A DNA stretch of 33,525 nt from Spirochaetaceae bacterium (GTDB lineage: Bacteria; Actinomycetota; Actinomycetes; JACCUZ01): the NCBI GenBank assembly GCA_026786145.1, contig JAJAYQ010000087.1, positions 1-33,525 on the forward strand, written 5' to 3'. Both the position numbers and the translations under genes were made by a program. This document shows positions 15,369 to 22,947 of this stretch, one piece after another (positions within the stretch are counted from its first letter, which is position 1; every line of letters starts with the position of its first letter). The notes beneath the pieces are model-generated. The model did no database searches. It worked only from the letters and a program-made list of their open reading frames with translations, and was not told where the DNA came from.

Positions 15369-15396
15369 GCGATGAGTTTCCGTGACGCCGGGAGTC
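15369..15396 (+). promoter_or_regulatory. Upstream motif copy 2, before the DrrAB operon
   Basis: The sequence GCGATGAGTTTCCGT, five variable bases, then CGGGAGTC is identical in its fixed positions and spacing to the copy at 9070-9097. It lies 66 bases before the GTG of the ABC ATPase gene, just after the ilvA hairpin, where the promoter of the operon is expected. Confidence 0.5.
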
Positions 15397-15462
15397 GTCG
15401 TCGTGAGTTCGGCCCGTCGCGAACTCCCTTGCGCAGCCCATGACGAACTGGAGAATTGACCC

Positions 15463-16479
15463 GTGACCAACGCGATCGTTGCCCAGGGACTGGTGAAGCA
15501 CTACGGCGAGGTGAAGGCGCTCGACGGTCTGGACCTCGAGGTGGCCGAGGGCACCGTGCTGGGGCTGCTCGGCCCCAACGGCGCTGGCAAGACGACCTGC
15601 GTGCGCATCCTCTCTACGTTGCTCAAGCCCGACGCCGGGAGTGCCACGGTGGCGGGGCACGACGTCGTGCGCGACGCCAAGGCGCTGCGCCGGCTGATCG
15701 GCCTGTCCGGCCAGAATGCCGCCGTCGACGAGCACCTCACGGGTTTCGAGAACCTCGACATGGTCGGGCGGCTCTACCACCTCGGCAGGGAGCGGAGCCG
15801 GCAGCGGGCCCGTGAGCTGCTGGAGATGCTCGACCTCACGGAGGCCGGGGACCGCATAACGAAGGGGTACTCCGGGGGCATGCGCCGGCGGCTGGACCTG
15901 GCCGCGGCGCTGGTGGCGGAGCCGCCGATCCTCTTCCTCGACGAGCCCACCACCGGCCTCGACCCGCGAAGTCGCATCAGCATGTGGGACGTCATCGCCG
16001 GGTTGGTGCGGGGCGGCACCACGCTGCTCTTGACGACGCAGTACCTCGAGGAGGCCGACCGCCTCGCGGACCGCATCGCGGTGATCGACCACGGAACGGT
16101 CATCGCGCAGGGCACCTCGGACGAGCTCAAGGGGCAGATCGGCGGCGAGCGGTTGGAGTTCACCCTCGCCGACGCGGCCCAGCTGGGTGTGGCGCGCGAC
16201 TGCGTCGTGCCGCTGGGCATCGGCGAGGCCGTCATCGACCAGCACAGCCGGCGCCTCAGCGTCCCGGTCACCGGAGGCGCGGCAGTCCTGGTCGAGGCGT
16301 TGCGCGCGCTCGACGCCGCGGGTGTGGAGCTGCAGGACGTGGGCCTGCGGCGCCCGACCCTGGACGACGTCTTCCTGACCTTGACCGGCCATGCCGCCGA
16401 GGAAAAGGAGTCCCAGGACGACGAGTCGGAGACGACGACCACGCAGACGAGGACCACGACGAAGGAGGGTGCGGCATGA
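15463..16479 (+). CDS. ABC transporter ATP-binding protein, DrrA-type
   Basis: A 338-residue nucleotide-binding subunit of the daunorubicin-resistance (DrrA) group. Walker A is GPNGAGKT (37-44), the Q-loop is in LSGQNAAVDEHLTG, the signature is YSGGMRRRLD, Walker B is ILFLDEPTTGLD, and the switch region is LLLTTQYLEEAD, where Gln replaces the common His as in many DrrA proteins. The C-terminal DrrA-type domain ends at RPTLDDVFLTLTG. It is followed by an unusual tail of about 25 residues rich in Glu and Thr. The GTG start has GGAG nine to ten bases upstream. Its stop overlaps the permease start (ATGA). Likely exports a hydrophobic compound. Confidence 0.93.
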   Translation: MTNAIVAQGLVKHYGEVKALDGLDLEVAEGTVLGLLGPNGAGKTTCVRILSTLLKPDAGSATVAGHDVVRDAKALRRLIGLSGQNAAVDEHLTGFENLDMVGRLYHLGRERSRQRARELLEMLDLTEAGDRITKGYSGGMRRRLDLAAALVAEPPILFLDEPTTGLDPRSRISMWDVIAGLVRGGTTLLLTTQYLEEADRLADRIAVIDHGTVIAQGTSDELKGQIGGERLEFTLADAAQLGVARDCVVPLGIGEAVIDQHSRRLSVPVTGGAAVLVEALRALDAAGVELQDVGLRRPTLDDVFLTLTGHAAEEKESQDDESETTTTQTRTTTKEGAA

Positions 16480-17279
16480 ATGCGCTTCTCGAGGCCGCGG
16501 CCGACACGGCAGTCATCACCAAGCGGAACCTGATCAAGATCAAGCGGGTCCCGGACCTGCTCGTGTTCACGACGCTGCAGCCGATCATGTTCGTGCTGCT
16601 CTTCGCCTACGTCTTCGGCAGCGCGATCGACGTCCCCGGGGTGGGCTACAGGGAGTTCCTCATCGCGGGCATCTTCGCCCAGACGGTCGTCTTCGGGTCC
16701 ACCTTCACCGGCTACAGCCTCGCGCAGGACCTGCAGAAGGGGGTCATCGACCGCTTCCGCTCACTACCGATGGCTCCGAGCGCGGTGCTGTTCGGCCGTA
16801 CGCTCTCCGACGTCCTCAACAACGTCATCAGCCTGATCGTCATGGCGCTCACGGGGCTGGTCGTCGGCTGGCGCATCAGGTCGTCGGTGCTCGAGGCGCT
16901 GGTTGGCTTCGCGCTGGTACTGCTCTTCGCCTATGCGATCTCGTGGGTGATGGCGTACGTCGGGCTGCTGGTGCGGTCCCCGGAGATCGTCAACAACGCG
17001 AGCTTCATCGTGATCTTCCCGCTCACGTTCATCGCCAACACGTTCGTGCCGACCAACAACCTGCCCGGTCCGTTGAAGGCCTTTGCAGACTGGAACCCGG
17101 TGTCCGCGGTCACCCAGGCCGCCCGGGAGCTCTTCGGCAACACCAGTGCGGCGCTGCCGCCGCCGGACGTCTGGTCGATGCAGCACCCGGTCCCTTACAC
17201 GCTGATCTGGGTAGTGCTGATCCTCGCGATCTTCATCCCGCTGTCGATCCGGCAGTACCAACGAGCCGCCAGCCGCTGA
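16476..17279 (+). CDS. ABC-2 type transporter permease, DrrB-type
   Basis: A 267-residue membrane subunit paired with the DrrA-type ATPase. It has six predicted membrane helices. The family features are a cytoplasmic N-terminus (TKRNLIKIKRVPDLLVF), the coupling segment DLQKGVIDRFRSLPMAPSAVLFGR, and the motif LTFIANTFVPTNNLPGPLKAFADWNPVS near residue 190, typical of ABC-2 permeases. The ATG at 16476 overlaps the ATPase stop (ATGA), so the complex subunits are translationally coupled. Substrate unknown. iolG begins 22 bases downstream. Confidence 0.93.
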   Translation: MNALLEAAADTAVITKRNLIKIKRVPDLLVFTTLQPIMFVLLFAYVFGSAIDVPGVGYREFLIAGIFAQTVVFGSTFTGYSLAQDLQKGVIDRFRSLPMAPSAVLFGRTLSDVLNNVISLIVMALTGLVVGWRIRSSVLEALVGFALVLLFAYAISWVMAYVGLLVRSPEIVNNASFIVIFPLTFIANTFVPTNNLPGPLKAFADWNPVSAVTQAARELFGNTSAALPPPDVWSMQHPVPYTLIWVVLILAIFIPLSIRQYQRAASR

Positions 17280-17288
17280 GGCGCCCTC

Positions 17289-17294
17289 TAAGGT
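17289..17294 (+). promoter_or_regulatory. Putative leaderless promoter -10 of the iol operon
   Basis: TAAGGT ends seven bases before the iolG ATG and fits TANNNT at leaderless spacing. There is no Shine-Dalgarno sequence in the 22-base gap after the permease gene, so the iol operon may start here instead of being only read through from drrAB. Confidence 0.45.
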
Positions 17295-17301
17295 CAGTCG
17301 C

Positions 17302-18306
17302 ATGCCTGTCCGGATCGGTGTCATCGGTGTCGGCGTGATGGGGGGCGAGCACGCCCGGCTGCTGGCCCATGAGGTCTCCGGCAGCGAGGTCGTGGCGGTC
17401 TTCGACGTCGACCCGCAACGGGCCGGCCAGGTCGCCGCGGCCACCGGGGCGCGGTCCCATGACGACCCGATGGTCCTGGTCAAGGACGAGCAGGTCGACG
17501 CGGTGGTCGTGGCGTCCTCCGACCCGACGCACGAGCAGTTCGTGCTGGCCGCGCTCGCAGCGGCGAAGCCGGTGCTCTGCGAGAAGCCGCTCGCGCCGGA
17601 CGTCGCCGGTTGTGGGCGCATCCTGGACGCCGAGGTCGAGCTCGGTCGGCGGCTGGTCAGCGTCGGCTTCATGCGGCGCTACGACCAGGGCTACCGGGCG
17701 CTCAAGGACGTGCTGGACGGCGGGCGGGTTGGTCGGGCCGTGATGCTGCACTGCACGCACCGCAATGCGAGCATCGCCCCGGGTCTGGACAGCTCGGCAC
17801 TCATCTCGGGATCGGCGGTGCACGAGATCGACATCGCGCGATGGCTGCTCGACGAGGAGCTAACGGCGGTGACCGTGCACACCCCCCGTCGCGGGGCGGG
17901 AGCCACCGGGACGCAGGACCCGCTGTTCCTTGTGTTCGAGTCAGCCAGCGGTGTGCTGGTCGACGTCGAGGTCTTCGGTAACGCCGGTTATGGCTACGAG
18001 GTGCGCGCCGAGCTGGTCGCTGACCACGGCACCGTGTCCCTCGACTCGCCGCCGCCCACCGCCCTGCGCTCCGACGGGGGCGTCGCCCGCGTCGTGCCCG
18101 CCGACTGGCGCGGGCGCTTCGCCGAGGCATACCGCCGCGAGCTGCAGGACTGGGTGGCGAGCGTCGAGGCGGGGACCCTGCCGGGAACGGCGTCGGCCTG
18201 GGACGGTTACGTCGCCACCGAGGTGGCCCAGGTCGGCATCCGCGCGCTGGAGACAGGGCAGCGGCAGACCCTCGAGCTGCGTGAGAAGCCCGCGTTGTAC
18301 GCATGA
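17302..18306 (+). CDS. iolG: Inositol 2-dehydrogenase-like Gfo/Idh/MocA oxidoreductase
   Basis: A 334-residue NAD-dependent enzyme expected to oxidise myo-inositol to scyllo-inosose, the first step of inositol breakdown. The Rossmann motif is GVIGVGVMGGEH, and CEKPLA carries Lys95. The stretch GFMRRYDQGY is typical of IolG, as is the ending LREKPALYA. The catalytic His is His173 in SAVHEIDIARW. In B. subtilis IolG the residue four before this His is the catalytic Asp172; here that position reads Gly169 (SGSAVH), an oddity that could alter activity or substrate. It is the first gene of a five-gene operon whose junctions all overlap by four bases. An alternative role is a related sugar dehydrogenase. 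Confidence 0.85.
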   Translation: MPVRIGVIGVGVMGGEHARLLAHEVSGSEVVAVFDVDPQRAGQVAAATGARSHDDPMVLVKDEQVDAVVVASSDPTHEQFVLAALAAAKPVLCEKPLAPDVAGCGRILDAEVELGRRLVSVGFMRRYDQGYRALKDVLDGGRVGRAVMLHCTHRNASIAPGLDSSALISGSAVHEIDIARWLLDEELTAVTVHTPRRGAGATGTQDPLFLVFESASGVLVDVEVFGNAGYGYEVRAELVADHGTVSLDSPPPTALRSDGGVARVVPADWRGRFAEAYRRELQDWVASVEAGTLPGTASAWDGYVATEVAQVGIRALETGQRQTLELREKPALYA

Positions 18307-19301
18307 GCGAGCCCATGGAGGCGCCGACCGACCCGCCACGCCCGATCGAGGTGCTGACCGTCGGCCGGGTCGGGGTCGACCTCTATCCCGAGCAGTCAGG
18401 AGTCCCGCTCTCGCAGGTGACGACCTTCGCCCGGTCACTCGGCGGCACCGCGACCAACGTGGCGGTGGGCGCGGCCCGGCTCGGTCACTCGTCCGCGGTG
18501 CTGACCAAGGTCGGGCCGGACGAATTCGGGACGTACGTGCGGCATGCCCTCACCGGCTTCGGCGTCGACCCGGCGTACGTCGGGACCGCGCCCGACCTGC
18601 TGACCCCGGTGGTGTTCTGCGCTCTGGACCCGCCCGAGGACCCGCCCCTGCTCTTCTACCGGCTGCCGGTGGCTCCCGACCTGACACTGACGGCGCAGGA
18701 CGTCCCCTGGGACCTGGTCCGCGACGTGCCGCTGCTGTGGGTGACCGGCACCGGCGTGTCCGTCGAGCCGGCCCGGCAGACCCAGCACGATCTGCTTGCC
18801 TATCGCGGTCGACCGGAGCCGGGGACCGGGCGGTGGACGGTGCTCGATCTCGACTGGCGTGCAACGTTCTGGCCGTCGCCGCAGGACGCCCGGCGCGAGT
18901 ACGCCGAGATGCTCACCTCCGTCGACGTCGCCGTCGGCAACCGGGCCGAGGTCGAGGTCGCGGTCGGCACCTCGGACCCCGAGGAGGCGGCGCGGCGTCT
19001 GCTCGACCACGGCGTGCGGCTCGCCCTGGTCAAGAAGGGGGCCGAGGGAGTGCTCGTCGCGACGCAGGACGCCATGACCACGGTCGCCCCACAACGGGTC
19101 GAGGTGGTCTGTGGCCTGGGTGCCGGCGACGCGTTCGGCGGCGCCCTCGTCCATGGCCTGCTCTCCGGGTGGGACGCCCCGCGCTGCGCGGAGTACGCCA
19201 ACGCGGCGGGCGCGATCGTCGCCTCGCGGCTGGCCTGCGCCGACGCGATGCCGACGGTCGACGAGGTCGACGCACTGCTGGCCCAGGGAGCGACCCGATG
19301 A
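18303..19301 (+). CDS. iolC: 5-dehydro-2-deoxygluconokinase
   Basis: A PfkB/ribokinase-family kinase of 332 residues. It phosphorylates 5-dehydro-2-deoxy-D-gluconate in the inositol pathway. The N-terminal family pattern is TVGRVGVDLYPEQ and SLGGTATNVAVGAARLG (substrate pocket); the C-terminal signature is VCGLGAGDAFGGA with catalytic base Asp276. The variant GLGAGD replaces the usual DTxGAGD. NRAEVEVAVG and VKKGAEGVL are the nucleotide-side segments. The ATG overlaps the iolG stop. The assignment rests on family features together with the neighbouring iolB and iolD. Confidence 0.92.
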   Translation: MSEPMEAPTDPPRPIEVLTVGRVGVDLYPEQSGVPLSQVTTFARSLGGTATNVAVGAARLGHSSAVLTKVGPDEFGTYVRHALTGFGVDPAYVGTAPDLLTPVVFCALDPPEDPPLLFYRLPVAPDLTLTAQDVPWDLVRDVPLLWVTGTGVSVEPARQTQHDLLAYRGRPEPGTGRWTVLDLDWRATFWPSPQDARREYAEMLTSVDVAVGNRAEVEVAVGTSDPEEAARRLLDHGVRLALVKKGAEGVLVATQDAMTTVAPQRVEVVCGLGAGDAFGGALVHGLLSGWDAPRCAEYANAAGAIVASRLACADAMPTVDEVDALLAQGATR

Positions 19302-20206
19302 TCACTGACGACCGCTGGGAGCGGCTGCTGGTCATGCGCGCCGCGCAGCCGGAGGCGGTGGCCGAGGCCTACGCCCGGCGCGCCCGACCAGCCCGCCTGC
19401 TCAACGAACGCGGCGCGATGTTCCTGGTGGCGGCCGACCACACGGCGCGCGGCATGCTGCGCTCGGGCGGGGACCCGATGGCGATGGCGGACCGCCGCGA
19501 CCTGCTCGACCGGCTGGTCACTGCGCTGGCGCACCCGGACGTCGACGGCTTTCTCGGCTCGCCCGACGTCGTCGAGGAGCTGCTCCTGCTGGGCGCCCTG
19601 GAGGGCAAGGTCGTCATCGGGTCGATGAACCGGGGCGGTCTCGACGGGGCGACGTGGACGATGGACGACCGGTTCACCGGCTACGACGCGGCGAGCATCG
19701 TCGCCTTCCGGCTCGAGGGCGGCAAGATGCTGCTGCGCATCGACGACGAGGACCCGGCGACGGCCCCGACCCTGGAGGCGTGCGCGCAGGCGGTGACTCA
19801 GCTGGCCGCTCACAAGGTGATGGCGATGGTCGAGCCACTGCCCTACTCCCGCAGTGATGACGGCAGCCTCACGCTCCGGCTCGACGCGCCGTCACTGGTG
19901 CGAGCCGCGACGGTGGCCTCCGCGCTGGGCACCACCAGCGCGTACACGTGGCTGAAGATGCCCGCCTGCGACGACCCCGAGGTGGTGTTCGGCGCGACGA
20001 CGCTGCCGTGCGTGGTGCTGGGCGGGGTGCCCGGGCCGGACTTCGCCGCGCAGGTGCAGTCGTGGGGGCGCACGCTGCGCCAGCCGGTCGTGCGTGGCCT
20101 GGTCATCGGCCGCACCGTGCTGTATCCCGATGGTGGCGACGTCGCCGGCACCGTCGATGCCGCCGCCAAGGTGCTGCGCGCGGTCACCGACGAGGTCGCG
20201 CCATGA
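19298..20206 (+). CDS. Cgl0159-family (beta/alpha)8 aldolase-like protein of inositol catabolism
   Basis: A 302-residue predicted TIM-barrel protein resembling the Cgl0159 family encoded beside iolC in Corynebacterium and other actinobacterial iol clusters. Visible elements are FLVAADHTARG after the first strand (class I aldolase-like), GSMNRGGLDGATW, VAFRLEGGKMLLRID, VMAMVEPLPY, and YTWLKMPACDD, whose Lys is a candidate Schiff-base residue. It probably takes the place of IolJ, cleaving phosphorylated 5-dehydro-2-deoxygluconate to dihydroxyacetone phosphate and malonate semialdehyde; that is inference from context. It overlaps iolC and iolB by four bases each. Confidence 0.8.
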   Translation: MITDDRWERLLVMRAAQPEAVAEAYARRARPARLLNERGAMFLVAADHTARGMLRSGGDPMAMADRRDLLDRLVTALAHPDVDGFLGSPDVVEELLLLGALEGKVVIGSMNRGGLDGATWTMDDRFTGYDAASIVAFRLEGGKMLLRIDDEDPATAPTLEACAQAVTQLAAHKVMAMVEPLPYSRSDDGSLTLRLDAPSLVRAATVASALGTTSAYTWLKMPACDDPEVVFGATTLPCVVLGGVPGPDFAAQVQSWGRTLRQPVVRGLVIGRTVLYPDGGDVAGTVDAAAKVLRAVTDEVAP

Positions 20207-21015
20207 CGCTGGAGCTCGCCGGCCTGCAGGTGGTGACGCTCGATCCCGGCTCGCCTCAAGTCGTGCGCACCGACGACACGGAGATGTTCGTGCTGCCGCT
20301 GTCAGGCGCGACCAGCGTCGAGGTCGCGACGCCCACAGGGGAGCACGTGGCTGCCTTCGAGCTGGCCGGGCGCACGTCGGTCTTCGCCGGGGTGAGCGAC
20401 TTTTGCTACGTGGGCCGGGACAGCACCCTCACGTTGACCAGCACGGCCGGGGCCGAGGTCGCGCTCCCGTCGGCCCGGTGCGAGTCGCGGCGCTCCCCGG
20501 CGTACGGCACGGCGACCGGCGTCCCCGTCGAGACGCGCGGCGCGGGGCCGGCCACCCGCGAGGTGAGGAACTTCGGCGTCCCCGGGGTCTGGGACGACGC
20601 AGATCGCCTGATGTGCTGCGAGCTGGTCACACCGCCCGGCAACTGGTCGAGCTACCCGCCGCACAAGCACGACGTCACCGACCCGTGCTCGGTGGCGAAC
20701 GAGGAGATCTACTACTACCGGATCGCCGGGAGGGACCAGGTGACGCCGAGCCGCGAGGGTTTCGGGCTGCACCGCACCTACACCGGGCCCGAGCACGCGG
20801 CCGCCGGTCTCGAGGAGCTGGACGTGCTGGTCGAGGTGCGCGACGGCGACGTGCTGGAGGTGCCGTACGGCTATCACGGGCCGTGCGTCGCGGCGCCTGG
20901 CTACCCGATGTACTACCTCAACGTGCTCGCCGGGCACGGACGGGAGCGCTCGATGGCCTTCTGCGACGACCCCGCTCACTCCTGGGTCCGGAACACCTGG
21001 GGGAGCCCGACATGA
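20203..21015 (+). CDS. iolB: 5-deoxy-glucuronate isomerase
   Basis: A bicupin enzyme of 270 residues that converts 5-deoxy-D-glucuronate to 5-dehydro-2-deoxy-D-gluconate. The C-terminal cupin is clear: GNWSSYPPHKHD (metal-binding His pair), EEIYYYRI (Glu ligand), and VPYGYHGPCVAAPGYPMYYLNV with another His ligand. The first half is the degenerate N-terminal cupin, and the DDPAHSW region near the C-terminus is typical of IolB. The ATG overlaps the previous stop (ATGA), and the gene overlaps iolD in the same way. Its product is the substrate of IolC. Confidence 0.94.
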   Translation: MTLELAGLQVVTLDPGSPQVVRTDDTEMFVLPLSGATSVEVATPTGEHVAAFELAGRTSVFAGVSDFCYVGRDSTLTLTSTAGAEVALPSARCESRRSPAYGTATGVPVETRGAGPATREVRNFGVPGVWDDADRLMCCELVTPPGNWSSYPPHKHDVTDPCSVANEEIYYYRIAGRDQVTPSREGFGLHRTYTGPEHAAAGLEELDVLVEVRDGDVLEVPYGYHGPCVAAPGYPMYYLNVLAGHGRERSMAFCDDPAHSWVRNTWGSPT

Positions 21016-22916
21016 CCGAGACGGTGCGGCTCAGCACGGCGCAGGCGCTCGTCCGGTGGCTGGTCGCGCAGCGCTCGGAGCTGCTCGACGGGACGGAAGT
21101 GCCGTTGTTCGCCGGGGTGTTCGCGATCTTCGGCCACGGCAACGTCCTCGGTCTCGGGACGGCTCTGCACGAGGTGCGCGACGAGCTGCCGACCTGGCGC
21201 GGCCAGACCGAGCAGGGCATGGCGCTGGCTGCCGCGGCGTACGCCCGTGCCGTGGACCGGCGACAGGTCATGGTGGCGACCTCGTCGGTGGGACCCGGTG
21301 CGCTGAACATGGTCACGGCGGCAGGTCTGGCCCACGCCAACCGGTTGCCGCTGCTGCTGCTGCCGGGTGACACCTTCACCAGCCGGGCGCCGGACCCGGT
21401 GCTCCAGCAGGTTGAGCACTTCGGTGACGCGACCGCGACCGTCAACGACGCCTTCCGGGCGGTGGCGCGCTACTTCGACCGGATCTCCCGGCCCGAGCAG
21501 CTGCTGTCGTCTTTGCCGCAGGTCGCGCGGGTGCTCACCGACCCGGCCGACGCCGGCCCGGTGGTCCTGGCGCTGCCCCAGGACGTGCAGGTCGAGGAGT
21601 TCGACTACCCGGTCGCCATGTTCGCCCCTCGCATGCACCGGGTGCCCCGACCGCGTGCCGACCGCGATGCGCTCGAGGAGGCCGCGGCGATCCTGCGGAC
21701 GGCGAAGCGGCCACTTCTGGTGTCGGGTGGCGGCGTGCGCTACTCGGGAGCGGCAGGTGCCCTACTGGAGCTCGCGGTGGCCTGTGGGGTGCCGGTGGTC
21801 GAGACCGCCGCCGGGCGGACCCTGGTGCCCGACCCGCACCCGCTCAACGCTGGTCCGCTCGGCACGATCGGCTCGGCGTCGGCAAACGCGCTGGCCGCGG
21901 ACGCTGACGTGGTCGTCGCGGTCGGCACCCGGCTGCAGGACTTCACCACCTCGTCCTGGAGTCTCTTCAACGACGAGGTGCAACTGGTCACGGTGAATGC
22001 AGCGCGCTTCGACGCGGTCAAGCACGCCGCACACGCCGTGGTCGGCGACGCACGGGAGTGCCTCGTCGAGCTGCACGCGGCGCTCGCCGGCTGGTCGGCC
22101 CACCCGGAGTGGACCGCGCGCGCCGCGACCGAGCGCGCGTCCTGGGACTCCCACGTCGACACCCTGCGCGCCGGCACTGCCCCGGACGGCTCGCTGACGT
22201 ACGCGCAGGTGGTCGGTGTCGTCAACGACGCGAGCGGCCCGGACGACTACGTCCTCGGGTCCTCGGGCGGGATCCCGGGGGAGCTCAACGGCGGCTGGCG
22301 CACCGGCGCGCTGCCCGAGGGGGGCATGACGTCCGGGGCGACGATGGACCTGGAGTACGGCTTCTCGTGCATGGGCTACGAGATCGCCGGGCCGTGGGGC
22401 GCCTCGATGGCCCGCGTGCGGACCCACCCGGGCGGGTTGGTCACCGCCTTGCTGGGCGACGGTTCCTACCTGATGCTCAACTCCGAGCTGTACTCCGCGG
22501 CCTTCGCCGGCCACCCGTTCGTCGCGGTCGTGTGCGACAACGGTGGGTACGCCGTGATCCACCGGCTGCAGACCGGTCAGGGCGCCGAGGGGTTCAACAA
22601 CCTGTTCAGCGACTCCCGGGGGCCGGGCGCCGCCTCGGACGGGGTGCGGGTCGACTTCGCGCTGCACGCGCAGTCGCTGGGTTGTGCCGTCGTCGACGTT
22701 CCCGCCGGATCGACGGTCGACGACCTCCGTGCTGCGTACGCCCGAGCCCGTGAGCTCGCGGTGTCGGGGCAGCGCCCTGCCGTCGTGGTGTGCCGGACGC
22801 ATCCCTCCACCTGGACCGAGTCCGGCGCCTGGTGGGAGGTCGGCGTCCCCGTCGGCCTGTCCGGTCGGGCGGACTACGACGAGATGAAGCCCCGGCAGCT
22901 CCGCTGGACCGTATAG
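21012..22916 (+). CDS. iolD: 3D-(3,5/4)-trihydroxycyclohexane-1,2-dione acylhydrolase
   Basis: A thiamine-diphosphate enzyme of 634 residues that opens the ring of trihydroxycyclohexane-dione to 5-deoxy-glucuronate. It has three domains: a pyrimidine-binding domain with the catalytic Glu in RGQTEQGMALAA, a central domain (VSGGGVRYSGA), and a pyrophosphate domain with the motif LLGDGSYLMLNSELYSA...CDNGGYAVI. The stretch FGHGNVLGLGTAL and the C-terminal ESGAWWEVGVP are typical of IolD. The ATG overlaps the iolB stop. It is the last gene of the operon and ends 31 bases from the convergent fhs gene, with no clear hairpin between them. Confidence 0.95.
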   Translation: MTETVRLSTAQALVRWLVAQRSELLDGTEVPLFAGVFAIFGHGNVLGLGTALHEVRDELPTWRGQTEQGMALAAAAYARAVDRRQVMVATSSVGPGALNMVTAAGLAHANRLPLLLLPGDTFTSRAPDPVLQQVEHFGDATATVNDAFRAVARYFDRISRPEQLLSSLPQVARVLTDPADAGPVVLALPQDVQVEEFDYPVAMFAPRMHRVPRPRADRDALEEAAAILRTAKRPLLVSGGGVRYSGAAGALLELAVACGVPVVETAAGRTLVPDPHPLNAGPLGTIGSASANALAADADVVVAVGTRLQDFTTSSWSLFNDEVQLVTVNAARFDAVKHAAHAVVGDARECLVELHAALAGWSAHPEWTARAATERASWDSHVDTLRAGTAPDGSLTYAQVVGVVNDASGPDDYVLGSSGGIPGELNGGWRTGALPEGGMTSGATMDLEYGFSCMGYEIAGPWGASMARVRTHPGGLVTALLGDGSYLMLNSELYSAAFAGHPFVAVVCDNGGYAVIHRLQTGQGAEGFNNLFSDSRGPGAASDGVRVDFALHAQSLGCAVVDVPAGSTVDDLRAAYARARELAVSGQRPAVVVCRTHPSTWTESGAWWEVGVPVGLSGRADYDEMKPRQLRWTV

Positions 22917-22947
22917 GTCAGGCACACCCAGATCCGAAGCGGGCTCA

